Below are positions 6,998 to 16,304 of a stretch of 44,924 nt of DNA, piece by piece. Below the pieces are notes generated by a model. That model was not told the DNA's origin. It made no database searches and saw only the letters and a program-made list of their open reading frames with translations. Position numbers and translations under genes: made by a program. Source of the DNA: CAYYJR01 sp964472305 (GTDB lineage: Bacteria; Armatimonadota; Hebobacteria; CAIYQO01). Numbering within the stretch: position 1 is the first letter of the stretch; each line of letters starts with the position of its first letter. The DNA lies in contig CAYYJR010000028.1 of NCBI GenBank assembly GCA_964472305.1, positions 1 through 44,924 of the forward strand, given 5' to 3'.

Positions 6998-7486
6998 GTG
7001 ACACTCAACGCGATTATTGTTGTGCTGGCGGTGGCGCTGTTGTGCACGGGACATCACGCGCCGGCGCCCGTGCGCGTGATGCAATCACGGGCGGTGGACC
7101 GCGTTGCGGTGCAGCGGGACGGCAAGACCGACCTCGTGGCGATCTGGAGCGAGCACGGCATCGGCAACGCCACCCTCGCACTCGGCGATGGCCCACGTCC
7201 ACGCCGGCTAGCCTTCCGCCTGCACCTGCGCGGATTGGAGCACTTCCGCCTGCAATACGGCAAGCGCACGCTGATCGTTACCGCGTCCAGCGGCGCAGAG
7301 CCCGACATTCACCGCTATGAACTGCGCGAGACATCGCGCGAAGAAACGCCCATCGCCGCCGGCAGCCCACTGTGGATGCCCGTGCAACGCGGCGTCGATT
7401 ACTTCGAGATCGAGGCTCCCGCCGACTTCCTCACCGGCACGGACCGCACGCTGACGTTGCACTGGATCGATTTTTACCGAAATTGA
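6998..7486 (+). CDS. Exported hypothetical protein
   Basis: About 162 residues with no family I recognise. A hydrophobic N-terminus (LNAIIVVLAVALLCTG) suggests a signal peptide; the Cys is not in a clean lipobox. The rest reads like a beta-rich domain (LAFRLHLRGLEHFRLQYG, RTLTLHWIDFYRN) with no Cys or catalytic signature. The start is uncertain: GTG at 6998 puts the signal peptide first but lacks a ribosome site; TTG at 6962 abuts AGGAG. No neighbour suggests a function. Confidence 0.6.
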   Translation: MTLNAIIVVLAVALLCTGHHAPAPVRVMQSRAVDRVAVQRDGKTDLVAIWSEHGIGNATLALGDGPRPRRLAFRLHLRGLEHFRLQYGKRTLIVTASSGAEPDIHRYELRETSREETPIAAGSPLWMPVQRGVDYFEIEAPADFLTGTDRTLTLHWIDFYRN

Positions 7487-7556
7487 GCCATAAATCTATT
7501 GAGGCACGGAGCGCATCACTCTCCGTGCCTCGTTGCCACTCCGGATTCCGGTATCG

Positions 7557-10500
7557 CTACGCCAGCCGCGTCCTGCCAAGAGCGGCGGGATCGTCGCCGG
7601 GGGCGATGGGGCGCAGGCGCACGACGTAAACGAAGGTGCCGGGTTTGATGAGGTATTCGTCGTGCACGTTCAGCGACCAGCCGGTGTCGCTGCCCAGGCC
7701 CATGTGGGCGGCGTCCAGATGCAGGTACACCTCCGGGCGCGGAGTCAGCTCGTAGTAGTGCTTCACCGCAGCCAGGTCATGGGTGCTGTAATGCAAGGCA
7801 TCCATATGGAACGCCGGCGCGCCGATCACCTGCAGTCCGCGGCCCGCGGCGTCGGTGAGCGTCGCCCAGCGCACGTCCTCCTTGCCGCCGCATTCCCCAC
7901 CCATCAGGAAGGGGAAGTACTGTTCGGCCACGGTGCCGGTGTAGCGTCCCACGCCGGCGGCGGATTTGCGATCCACGTAGTTTTCGAACGGTCCGCGGCC
8001 ATACCAGGTCAGGTGCGACAGCGCGCCGGGCAGCACCAGTTCCAATCCCACGCGCGGCAGGATGGGGAAGGTGTCGCTGATGACCAGGGTGCTGTGCACC
8101 ACTACGTCACCGCTGCCGAAAACGTGATACAGCAACTCGCTCTGAATACGCTGATCGGGGTTGGCGCCTTGCAGCAGGGCGGTCACGCGCACCAGCGCGG
8201 AGGAAGCGCCGGGTTGCGCCGCCTCGACGGTCAGCACGGTACGCGCCAGCCGATCGAGCCCGGCATCCAGCCACATGTTTTGGTAGCTGGCGGTCTGCCC
8301 GTTGTTGAAGTCATTGTCGGTGGGCGCGCGGAAGAAATGCTCCGCCGGACCGGCGATCAGCAGTTCCTGCCCGCCGGCGGTAAACGTCGCCAGCCGCCCC
8401 GCCGCGCGGTCGAACACCAGCCGCAACCCGTCGCCGGTGATGGTGACGGCATCCGTCGTCGCCTCCAACGCCAGCGCCGGCGCCTGCGCGGTGAGCACGA
8501 CCGGACCGAGCGCTCGGCGAATGGGCAGCGCGAACTGCCCCCAGGTGATGACGTGCCCCGCCGGCGCCCAGGGGGTATCCCGCGCCAACAGCACGCGCAG
8601 GTTCAGCCAGTATTCCGCTCCGGGCATCGCCGCCGGCCACTGGAAGGGCAACGACAGTTCGGCCTGCGCGCCCGCCGCGACCGCCGGCGCGGGCAGCGAA
8701 CCGGACTGCAGCACGGCGCCGTCCTCGGTGACTTCCCATGTAATGGTCAGGTGACTCAGGTCGAGGAATTGGTACTTGTTTTTCACCGTGACCTTGCCGG
8801 CGCGCAACTGATCCTCGCTGGCGGCGAATGCCACCGGCGCCTGTACCTGCTTTACCTCCATTGCACCCGGATGTGGAGTCAGATCGGGACCAACGATGCC
8901 GTTCAGGCACATGCTGGGCGATTCATCGTACTTCACGTAATCGTACCCGCAGCCCAGGTCACCGCCGTAGCCCCAGACTTTACGACCGTCGGGCAGCGTC
9001 ACGGTGAGCGCTTTATCCGCCCAATCCCAGATGAAGCCACCCTGGAAGGACGGTTCGGCATCGACCAGGTCCCAGAACTTCTTGAAGTTGCCGGAAGCGT
9101 TGCCCTTGGCATACGCGTACTCGCACATGATCAATGGTCGCGTCTCGTGCGGGTCGGCCATCACCTTGCGCACCCAATCCAGTTCCGGATACATCGGCAC
9201 CATCACGTCGGAGATCGCGGGTCCGGGATGACCGCTCTCGTATTGCACCGGACGGGTGGGATCCTGCTGGCGCATCCATGCCGCCATCGCCGCGTGATGC
9301 GGCCCGTAACACGACTCGTTGCCCAGCGACCAGAAGAGCACGCTGGGGTGGTTTTTATCGCGCAGCAACAAGCGGGTCGCGCGCGCCAGGTAGGCCTGCG
9401 CCCACTCCGGATTGCGGCTCAGTTCCCCCTCCACGCCGTGGGTTTCGATGTTGCACTCATCCACCAGGTAGATGCCGTATTCGTCGCACAGGTCGTACCA
9501 GCGCGGGTGGTCGGGGTAATGGCTGGTGCGCACCGCGTTGAAGTTCAGCCGCTTCATTTGGATGATTTCGGCGCGCATATCATCATCGGTGAGCGCGCGC
9601 CCGCGCACGGGATGGTGCTCGTGACGATCAACCCCGCGCACCACCATGCGCACGCCGTTCAACAGCACCTGGCGGTGCTTGATCTCAATCTGGCGAAAAC
9701 CGACGCGGCAGCTTTCGAAGTCGATGGCGTTGCCGTTGGGATCGCGCAGCGTCAACACCAGCGTATACAGGTATGGTTCTTCCGCCGACCATTTGCGCGG
9801 AGCGACGATGGGCTGGTTGAACTTCGCGCACGCTTTCTCGTCATCGTGGACGGACGACATCGGCGAAGCACCCTTCACCTCGCCCACCGCCGGCGCGGCC
9901 AGCACCGGCCGACCGTCCGCGTCGAACAACATGCCTTCCACGCGATACGCGGTCATGTTGTCCACCGGCGTGATATACGCCGCCACCGCCAACACCGCAT
10001 CGCGATAGTCGCCGTCGAAGGTGGTGCGCACGGTGAAGTCGCGCAGGTGCGCCACTGGCTTGGCATACAGATACACGTCGCGCTGGATGCCGCTCATCTG
10101 CCAGTAATCCTGGTCCTCCAGATAGGTGCCGTCGCAGTAGCGCAGCACTTTGACGGCCACGGTGTTTTCCCCCTCGCGCAAATAGGGAGTAATATCGAAC
10201 TCCGCCATGAGCCGGCTGTCCTGGCTGTAGCCAACTTCGATGCCGTTCACCCACAGGTAGAAGGCGGAATCGACCGATTCAAAGACGATGTATACCTGCC
10301 GGCCTGCCCAGGCGGCGTCCAATGTGAAGGTGCGCCGGTAACAGCCGGTGGGATTGATCTCCGGTACGTTGGGTGGGCTAAGTTCGAACGGATAATGGGT
10401 ATTCGTGTAGATCGGCTTGTCCCAGTAGTCGAATAACTGCCAGTTGCTCGGTACGGGCAAATCGTCCCAGCCGGAAACGTCGAATGTCTCCGTGTAGAAT

Positions 10501-10712
10501 CCTTCCGGCGCCCGCAGCGGCGATTCTGCCAGGTGGAACTTCCACGTGCCGTTCAGCGATTTGACGAAAGGTGAGATAGCGCGGTCGCAGGATTTCGCCA
10601 TGGCGGCGTCCGCATACGCCCCCAGCGGAACGTGGGCCGGTTCGCGATTGCGCGCGATGACGTGGATATTTTCCCAGTCGTGACGTTGCACGGGACGATC
10701 AGTCTGCAGCAC
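7557..10712 (-). CDS. lacZ: Beta-galactosidase, glycoside hydrolase family 2 (LacZ type)
   Basis: A 1051-residue LacZ-type enzyme with the complete five-domain length. It hydrolyses terminal beta-galactosides such as lactose. The N-terminal sugar-binding domain includes NGTWKFHLAESP and VPSNWQ. The catalytic TIM barrel has GVDRHEHHPV, VDECNIETHG, the acid/base Glu in FWSLGNES (about 466) and the nucleophile Glu in MCEYAYAKGN (about 531). The C-terminal domain has WYGRGPFENYVDRK. There is no signal peptide, so it is cytoplasmic. GTG at 10712 follows GGAGAAC. It has its own promoter in the gap behind the glycyl radical enzyme gene. No lactose permease or LacI-type regulator is adjacent. Confidence 0.97.
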   Translation of the reverse strand: MLQTDRPVQRHDWENIHVIARNREPAHVPLGAYADAAMAKSCDRAISPFVKSLNGTWKFHLAESPLRAPEGFYTETFDVSGWDDLPVPSNWQLFDYWDKPIYTNTHYPFELSPPNVPEINPTGCYRRTFTLDAAWAGRQVYIVFESVDSAFYLWVNGIEVGYSQDSRLMAEFDITPYLREGENTVAVKVLRYCDGTYLEDQDYWQMSGIQRDVYLYAKPVAHLRDFTVRTTFDGDYRDAVLAVAAYITPVDNMTAYRVEGMLFDADGRPVLAAPAVGEVKGASPMSSVHDDEKACAKFNQPIVAPRKWSAEEPYLYTLVLTLRDPNGNAIDFESCRVGFRQIEIKHRQVLLNGVRMVVRGVDRHEHHPVRGRALTDDDMRAEIIQMKRLNFNAVRTSHYPDHPRWYDLCDEYGIYLVDECNIETHGVEGELSRNPEWAQAYLARATRLLLRDKNHPSVLFWSLGNESCYGPHHAAMAAWMRQQDPTRPVQYESGHPGPAISDVMVPMYPELDWVRKVMADPHETRPLIMCEYAYAKGNASGNFKKFWDLVDAEPSFQGGFIWDWADKALTVTLPDGRKVWGYGGDLGCGYDYVKYDESPSMCLNGIVGPDLTPHPGAMEVKQVQAPVAFAASEDQLRAGKVTVKNKYQFLDLSHLTITWEVTEDGAVLQSGSLPAPAVAAGAQAELSLPFQWPAAMPGAEYWLNLRVLLARDTPWAPAGHVITWGQFALPIRRALGPVVLTAQAPALALEATTDAVTITGDGLRLVFDRAAGRLATFTAGGQELLIAGPAEHFFRAPTDNDFNNGQTASYQNMWLDAGLDRLARTVLTVEAAQPGASSALVRVTALLQGANPDQRIQSELLYHVFGSGDVVVHSTLVISDTFPILPRVGLELVLPGALSHLTWYGRGPFENYVDRKSAAGVGRYTGTVAEQYFPFLMGGECGGKEDVRWATLTDAAGRGLQVIGAPAFHMDALHYSTHDLAAVKHYYELTPRPEVYLHLDAAHMGLGSDTGWSLNVHDEYLIKPGTFVYVVRLRPIAPGDDPAALGRTRLA

Positions 10713-10754
10713 GGAATGTTCTCCTCTACCGATGAAGTCGCAAGATGCTCACGG

Positions 10755-10784
10755 ATTGTAATGCGGAAAGGGAAGAGCTGTCTA
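10755..10784 (-). promoter_or_regulatory. Promoter of the beta-galactosidase gene
   Basis: On the minus strand TAGACA (10784-10779), an 18-bp spacer and TACAAT (10760-10755). The expected start near 10748 gives a leader of about 36 nt containing the ribosome site. Confidence 0.65.
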
Positions 10785-10798
10785 CCCTTTTCGCCGGA

Positions 10799-13108
10799 TC
10801 AGCACCGATGCTTTGTCCGCGCGATGATATGTTCCTGCATGTCGGGCGCAAGCAAATTGAATTGCTGACTGAAGCCGGAGACACGCACGCAGAGGTTGCG
10901 GTAGCGTTCGGGATGCTGTTGTGCGGCGCGGAGGGTGTCTACATCGACGATGTTGAACTGCAACTGGCCGACACCCTGGCAAATCGCGGCGATGAGCAAG
11001 TCGGTGAAGCCGGCGCGTCCGTCGCCTTGTAGCAGCGTGGGATCGGCTTCGAGGATGGCTGAACTGCTGGCGGCGACCAGTTCATAGGGAATGCGGCTGA
11101 GCGAGTTGACCACCGCGGTCAGGCCTTCGCGGTCGCGCCCCTGTGCGGGAGACATGCTGTAGGCCAGCGGCTCGCCAGCCAGGCGCCCGTCGGGAGTGGC
11201 GCCGGTGGAAGCGCCGAAGGGCAGCATCAGCGTGAAGGTAAAGAGGTGCACGAAGAAGGTTCCTCCGCTGGGGGTGGCATACCGCCCCAGCAACTCGCAA
11301 TATTGCCGCGTCAACTCAGCGGCAAAACCGTCTGGCAGCGGGTGATCGTTGCCGTATTTGGGCGCTCGGTGGCGCAACGCCAACCGCAGTTCCTCTTGCC
11401 CGGCATAGTTCTCGCGCAGCGCCCGCAGCATCGTCTCGCGCTCCACACCCCCGTCGCTATAAACGAAGGTCCGCAGTGCCGCCAGGCTGTCGGCAACGTT
11501 GGGCAGGCCCATCGCCGCGCTGGAGTGATAGTTGTAGCGCGCGCCGCCCTCGATGATATCCATGCCCAATGCCACGCAATCCTCGGTGAGCAGCGAGAGA
11601 TACGGCAGGCGATACTGGCTGCGGTGGGCCAGTTCGAGGGCATTGGATCCATAAACCGCCAACTCGGCGAAATGGGTGAGCTGTCGCGTATAGGCGGCCA
11701 GCACGTCATCCAGCGTGGCGCAGTCGGCCAGCGTGCCGGTGCGCGGTCCAATCGGCGTGCCGTCCAGCAGGTCGCAGCCATCGTTCAACGCCAATTCCAG
11801 ACACTTGGCCAGGTTGATCCAGTGGCTCACCGCATGCGGGCTGGCCTTGCCGGGGATGGTGATCTCAATGCAGCCGATAGGCGCGTAATCGCGGGCATCC
11901 TCACGGGAGATGCCCTTGGCAACCAGCGCGGGCACCAGCACGTCATCGTTGAAGAAAAAGGGAATACCGCCGCCTTTTGCCACCAGATCGACGCAGCGCT
12001 CGACGAAGGCGCGCGGGGTATCGCGGTGCAACCGGGCGGAGAGGCAGCGCACGAACTCTAATCCCTCCGTCACGGCAAGCGCCAGATAACTGAGCGGATT
12101 TACCGCGTCGCTGCCATCGACACGCACGCCGCCAATGGTCATCTGCTGCACGTCATAGGGCTGATACAGCTTAATCCACAGTGCCGCCAGCAACTCCGCT
12201 GCCGCGTCCCAGGTGAGGCGTCCCGCCGCCAGATCGTCCTCCAGATACGGCCAGAGGAACTGGTCGATGCGCCCCAGGCTGTTGGCGTTGACGCTGTCCT
12301 CCCACACGGTAATCATATGTGCAAACCATAGCGCCTGCAGCGCTTCACGGAAGGTACGTGCCGGTTGCGCGGGCACGCGTTCGCACACCTCGGCGATCTC
12401 CTCCCACTCACGTCGTTGCGTGGGATCGGCACATGTCGCCGCCAGTTCACGCGCCCGTGTGGCATGCCGTGCGCCCAGTTCCAGCGCCGCGTCGCAAATG
12501 CGCCGCCAGCCCAACCACGCCGCCCGACGCGGCGCCGCGTCGGGCGCGGTGAGCGGCAGCGCGGTCAGCGCCGCCTCCACCTCCGCGCGCAGGCCGGCAA
12601 ATCCCAACCGCAGCACTTTCGCATACGCGCGGATGCTGTGGTTCAAGTCAGTGCCCCATACGGTGACGACGCCATGCTGCTGCGCCAGGTGCAGTTCCGG
12701 CGGAAAGAACGCGCCCGCGTCCAGCACCTGGCCCTGGTACGGATGTTGGGCCGCCCATGCCAGGAATTCTTCCTTCTCCCCCGCGATCAACCGCGGACTG
12801 ACGACCACCCTGCCGCATTGTTCCTCCGTGAGCCCGACGAAATTGGACAGGTCGCCGTTGCCGTGTTCTCCGACCAACAGTTCACCGGGCGCCATCACGA
12901 CCGGCATCCCCTCGATCACGTTCGCCAGCGCCGCCGCACTGCGCAGCGCCAGCGGCTGCCCCGCCGCCGCCATCCACCCCTGCAGGAAGCAATAGCTGCG
13001 TCGCGCGCCGTCGTGCAGTTCCGGCGCCCCTTCCATCACCCGCCGACGCAATCGGAGCAGGCGAGGTGAGGGTTGGTATCGGTAAGCAAGATGATCAGTG
13101 GTGTCCAT
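10799..13108 (-). CDS. Glycyl radical enzyme (PFL/diol dehydratase superfamily)
   Basis: A 769-residue glycyl radical enzyme with both hallmarks. The thiyl-radical Cys is in YAPIGCIEITIPG (about 413), followed by Glu two residues later, as in glycerol/diol dehydratase, choline lyase and hydroxyphenylacetate decarboxylase types rather than pyruvate formate-lyase (which has CC). The C-terminal glycyl radical motif is VRVSGFSQQF, with Gly at about 745. Such enzymes act anaerobically and need a radical-SAM activase to install the radical; none lies in the window. Substrate unknown. The ATG at 13108 (MDTTDHLAY) was chosen; an open frame upstream reads to 13294 but crosses the promoter and lacks family similarity. 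Confidence 0.88.
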   Translation of the reverse strand: MDTTDHLAYRYQPSPRLLRLRRRVMEGAPELHDGARRSYCFLQGWMAAAGQPLALRSAAALANVIEGMPVVMAPGELLVGEHGNGDLSNFVGLTEEQCGRVVVSPRLIAGEKEEFLAWAAQHPYQGQVLDAGAFFPPELHLAQQHGVVTVWGTDLNHSIRAYAKVLRLGFAGLRAEVEAALTALPLTAPDAAPRRAAWLGWRRICDAALELGARHATRARELAATCADPTQRREWEEIAEVCERVPAQPARTFREALQALWFAHMITVWEDSVNANSLGRIDQFLWPYLEDDLAAGRLTWDAAAELLAALWIKLYQPYDVQQMTIGGVRVDGSDAVNPLSYLALAVTEGLEFVRCLSARLHRDTPRAFVERCVDLVAKGGGIPFFFNDDVLVPALVAKGISREDARDYAPIGCIEITIPGKASPHAVSHWINLAKCLELALNDGCDLLDGTPIGPRTGTLADCATLDDVLAAYTRQLTHFAELAVYGSNALELAHRSQYRLPYLSLLTEDCVALGMDIIEGGARYNYHSSAAMGLPNVADSLAALRTFVYSDGGVERETMLRALRENYAGQEELRLALRHRAPKYGNDHPLPDGFAAELTRQYCELLGRYATPSGGTFFVHLFTFTLMLPFGASTGATPDGRLAGEPLAYSMSPAQGRDREGLTAVVNSLSRIPYELVAASSSAILEADPTLLQGDGRAGFTDLLIAAICQGVGQLQFNIVDVDTLRAAQQHPERYRNLCVRVSGFSQQFNLLAPDMQEHIIARTKHRC

Positions 13109-13115
13109 GCCCGCT

Positions 13116-13124
13116 ATTATAACA
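13116..13124 (-). promoter_or_regulatory. Extended -10 promoter of the glycyl radical enzyme
   Basis: The minus strand reads TGTTATAAT, a perfect -10 hexamer with the TGn extension, ending 7 nt before the ATG at 13108. No good -35 is visible. Initiation should fall at or next to the start codon, giving a leaderless message. Confidence 0.6.
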
Positions 13125-13495
13125 GCATCCGTTGGATGGTAGCATGCGGCAGCACGAGTCTCCTCGAAAAAACTGATGACAGCACGCCGGTTACGCACAG
13201 GAGGAGAGCGGGGGATCGGAAACAGTTCTTGATTTCGACAATCCGATTTGATGTCGATTGCTGCCAGTAGCACGGCGGTTGTCCGCTGGAACAATGGGCG
13301 TCATCATATACGGGCGCACCGTGGCGGTGGCGCGACACAGCTGATGATGTGCGCATTTCCGCCCATACCCCGTCATGTGTGCCTGCGGTTACATCACTTC
13401 ATTTCCCTTGCCCGTATGCTATTCCCAGCAGATCGCCCATTATGCCGGGCTGTCTGCTGCTTCACCAACACTCCAGTTTCATGAGAGGGTGCGCG
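13125..13495. other. Intergenic region between two divergent genes
   Basis: About 370 bp between the glycyl radical enzyme (minus) and the sugar nucleotide operon (plus). I see no gene with a ribosome site and family features. A promoter for the plus-strand operon should lie here, but I could not identify one with confidence; TATGCT near 13417 is one candidate -10. Confidence 0.4.
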
Positions 13496-14284
13496 ATGCG
13501 TGTGTGCATTTTAGCCGGTGGATTCGGCACGAGGTTGGCCGAGGAAACAGCGGAACGGCCTAAGCCGATGGTCGAAATCGGCGGCTTGCCGATCCTCTGG
13601 CATATCATGCGGATATTCGCCGCCTATGGACACACGGAATTCGTGTTGGCGCTCGGATATCGCGCGGCGATCATCAAACAGTTTTTCCTCAATTGCCACT
13701 TGCTGGAGAACGACGTAAGCATCGACTTGCGCACCGGCGCCGCCACTGTCTATACGGACCGGCAGCCGGACTGGCGGGTGCACATGGTGGACACCGGCCA
13801 GCACACCCGGACGGGTGGGCGCATCAAGCGCCTGCGCGCGTGGCTGGATCACGAACCCTTCCTGCTCACCTACGGCGACGGCCTGGCGGATATCGACCTC
13901 GACGCGCTGCTGGCTTTTCATCGCGGGCACGGACGGCTGGCCACGGTCACGGCGGTACGTCCTCCCGCGCGCTTCGGCGGCTTCGCCTTTCACGGCGACC
14001 GCGTCGTGTCGTTTTGCGAAAAACCGCATGGCGGCGACAGTTGGATCAACGGCGGCTTCTTCGTGTTGCAGCCGGAAGTCATCGATTACATCGATAGTGA
14101 CGCCACCAGTTGGGAACGCGAGCCGTTAGAAAAATTGGCCACGGCGGGCGAATTGATGGCCTATCGCCACGAAGGATTCTTCCAGCCCATGGACACCCTG
14201 CACGAGAAACGACAGCTCGAAGCGCTGTGGGCGTCCGGCGACGCGCCATGGCAGGTGCGCGAGCGCGCTGCCATGCCGGCCTGA
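13496..14284 (+). CDS. rfbF: Glucose-1-phosphate cytidylyltransferase
   Basis: A 262-residue nucleotidyltransferase that makes CDP-glucose from glucose-1-phosphate and CTP, the entry to CDP-deoxysugars of surface polysaccharides. The signature loop is LAGGFGTRLAEET, followed by RPKPMVEIGGLPILWHIM, ALGYRAAIIK, FLLTYGDGLADID and WINGGFFVL; together they separate RfbF from glucose-1-phosphate thymidylyltransferase. ATG at 13496 is preceded by GAGAGGG; an upstream in-frame ATG at 13481 overlaps that site. First gene of a three-gene operon. CDP-glucose 4,6-dehydratase (RfbG), the usual partner, is not present. Confidence 0.93.
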   Translation: MRVCILAGGFGTRLAEETAERPKPMVEIGGLPILWHIMRIFAAYGHTEFVLALGYRAAIIKQFFLNCHLLENDVSIDLRTGAATVYTDRQPDWRVHMVDTGQHTRTGGRIKRLRAWLDHEPFLLTYGDGLADIDLDALLAFHRGHGRLATVTAVRPPARFGGFAFHGDRVVSFCEKPHGGDSWINGGFFVLQPEVIDYIDSDATSWEREPLEKLATAGELMAYRHEGFFQPMDTLHEKRQLEALWASGDAPWQVRERAAMPA

Positions 14285-14297
14285 CGGGAGGGCGCGG

Positions 14298-14840
14298 ATG
14301 TTCGACCGACAGGAAACGGCAATTCACGGCGCCTGGTTGTTGCATCCCCCGGTGCACGACGACCGGCGCGGCCGCTTTGTCAAAACCTTTCACGCGCCGA
14401 CCTTTGCGACTCTCGGACTGTCCGCCCATTTCCCCGAGACGTATTACTCGGTATCGGCACGGCGCGTGCTGCGCGGATTGCACTTCCAACGTCCGCCGCA
14501 CGATCACGACAAGCTGGTTCACTGCGTCAGCGGCGCGGTGCTGGATGTCTTGCTCGACCTGCGCGCGTCATCACCCACCCACGGGCAATATGCCGTGCTG
14601 TCGTTGTGCGGCGAGATACCGTCGCTGCTTTACCTGCCGCGCGGAGTGGCGCATGGCTTTTACGTCACCAGCGAAGAAGCGGTGATGCTGTACCATGTCA
14701 CCGCCGTCTATCAACCGGACATGGACGCCGGAGTGCGATGGAACTCCGCCGGCATTCCCTGGCCGGACGACGCGCCCATCGTTTCCGCACGCGACCGTAC
14801 CTTGCCGTCGATGGCGCAGCTCGACCAGCTCTTTCCGTAA
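14298..14840 (+). CDS. RmlC-like dTDP/CDP-sugar 3,5-epimerase family protein
   Basis: A 180-residue cupin of the dTDP-4-dehydrorhamnose 3,5-epimerase family. The catalytic-region pattern VLRGLHFQRPPHDHDKLVHC is clear, with DDRRGRFVKTF before it and LYLPRGVAHGFYV after it. Because it sits 13 nt behind a cytidylyltransferase it is probably specific for a CDP-4-keto sugar, not dTDP-rhamnose; this is inference. The GGGAGGG before ATG 14298 is a good ribosome site. No RmlA, RmlB or RmlD neighbours. Confidence 0.88.
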   Translation: MFDRQETAIHGAWLLHPPVHDDRRGRFVKTFHAPTFATLGLSAHFPETYYSVSARRVLRGLHFQRPPHDHDKLVHCVSGAVLDVLLDLRASSPTHGQYAVLSLCGEIPSLLYLPRGVAHGFYVTSEEAVMLYHVTAVYQPDMDAGVRWNSAGIPWPDDAPIVSARDRTLPSMAQLDQLFP

Positions 14841-14853
14841 AGGAGAATGACCA

Positions 14854-15870
14854 GTGCCCGTCACTCCGCATGTCACGATCGTCATCCCCACCTGCAATCG
14901 CCGTGAGTACCTGGGCGAAACGCTGGATTCCGTCAATGCGCAACGCGTGCAGGATTTCGCCCTCTACATCTCAGACAATGGTTCGACGGACGGCACCGAG
15001 GAACTGGTGCGCTCCCGACGCGATCCGCGCATCACGTACCACCGCTTTCCCAGCAACGTCGGCATCGTGCGGAACTGGCAACAGGTGCTCACCGGCCACG
15101 CCACCGAGTTCGTGGCGCTGATGAATGACGACGACCTCTGGCTGCCTGACCACCTGGAGACCGGACTTGCCGCGCTACGCGCGGAGCCGGAGGCCGTCCT
15201 CTATTGTTGCGCCACTGAATCGTTCGGCGCGCGGGAGGGGCAACGCTACACCGCGCTCTTTGCCGCCGACCCGGTGCATCCCACCATCATCGATACCCGC
15301 GTGCGCTTCACGCCCATGCTGCGCGGCATCCCCGCGCTGCCCATCACCATGATCTTTCGCCGTGCCGCGCTGGAGCAACTGCGTTTTCCACGCACGCGCA
15401 CCCTGGGGGCCATCGACTGGTTCGTCAGCGCCCAGGCGGCACTGTACGGCAAAACCATCTACGACCCCGCCATTCGCGCTCGTTATCGGCTGCACGCCGC
15501 CAACTGCAGCGCCGCCTGGTGCACCGGCCGCCGCGGGGTGGTGCAGTCGCGCTATATTCTGCGCACATTGGCGGAGATGGCGCTGCGCCGCGGCGCGCTC
15601 ACCTACCACGAGCTGGTCGATGAAGTCAGCACCTTGTGGAATGCCAAGCACGCCTCCACCCTGGTGGTAGCGCTCACCGCGTGCGACACCCACCCGCTGC
15701 TCCGGCGCGCCGCCTTCGCCATCTTGCGCCGCCGCCGCCTCGACATCCTTGCCACTCCCGACGCCTCTCGCCACTGCCGTGCCGCTGCCCGCTTCGGCCC
15801 CTGGTTGCTCGCCGGCGCCGACGTTGCCGACCGTCTCCCCGCCCGCTGGTGGCCGTGCCCCCTCACCTGA
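14854..15870 (+). CDS. Family 2 glycosyltransferase
   Basis: A 338-residue GT-A fold transferase. The N-terminus VTIVIPTCNRREYLGETLDS is typical of GT2; ISDNGSTDGTEE and the metal-binding MNDDDLW (about 90) follow. It probably adds a sugar to a surface glycan, using the product of the two genes before it or a host sugar nucleotide. It starts with GTG at 14854 after AAGGAGA, 13 nt from the upstream stop. The last 70 residues are Arg- and Ala-rich and low in recognisable pattern. No membrane segment is evident. Confidence 0.9.
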   Translation: MPVTPHVTIVIPTCNRREYLGETLDSVNAQRVQDFALYISDNGSTDGTEELVRSRRDPRITYHRFPSNVGIVRNWQQVLTGHATEFVALMNDDDLWLPDHLETGLAALRAEPEAVLYCCATESFGAREGQRYTALFAADPVHPTIIDTRVRFTPMLRGIPALPITMIFRRAALEQLRFPRTRTLGAIDWFVSAQAALYGKTIYDPAIRARYRLHAANCSAAWCTGRRGVVQSRYILRTLAEMALRRGALTYHELVDEVSTLWNAKHASTLVVALTACDTHPLLRRAAFAILRRRRLDILATPDASRHCRAAARFGPWLLAGADVADRLPARWWPCPLT

Positions 15871-16304
15871 GCCGGGTCACTCACTCCACTCATCATTGCC
15901 CCTGACTCCCCGGATGGCTGGTGCGTCGAGACGGGGGTATGCTGACTGCCGTTCGTTCGTATATCGGGTTTCTCCCACCCAATCAGGTACGCGGGGATGA
16001 TTTGCATCCGCTTCCATTTTTTCATTGATCTTCCGATCACATCACTGAACTCTTGCTAAAATACAGAAAATGCGTTATCTTCCTGGCGGTCGATTTGACA
16101 ATTCGCGTGAATACAACCGAATCTTCAGGTTACACGGTAGACATCCATGTCTGCCGATGGCACAGATATGCCACGACGGCGCCTTGCGTTCACTCCTATT
16201 GCAGTCGATACTGAGTGCAATCACACCGATCCCTTGCGCTTCCCTGGAGATGGCATACATCGCTATCGAAGGTTTGCCGGGCGACGGATCACTGGGAGAT
16301 GAAG
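15871..16304. other. Intergenic region before the histidine kinase
   Basis: 434 bp with lower GC in the middle. TGCTAAAAT (16054-16062) could be an extended -10 promoter for the kinase, leaving a long leader of about 235 nt. Open frames here overlap the kinase frame or lack ribosome sites. No family features seen. Confidence 0.4.

Noticed and set aside
7533..10436. A 967-codon open frame antisense to the beta-galactosidase gene
   Set aside because: It mirrors a GC-rich codon pattern; the translation is His/Arg/Gln-rich without any family pattern, and the opposite strand has a complete enzyme.
13109..13294. N-terminal extension of the glycyl radical enzyme
   Set aside because: It crosses the TGTTATAAT promoter and adds residues that do not resemble the family; the ATG at 13108 fits better.
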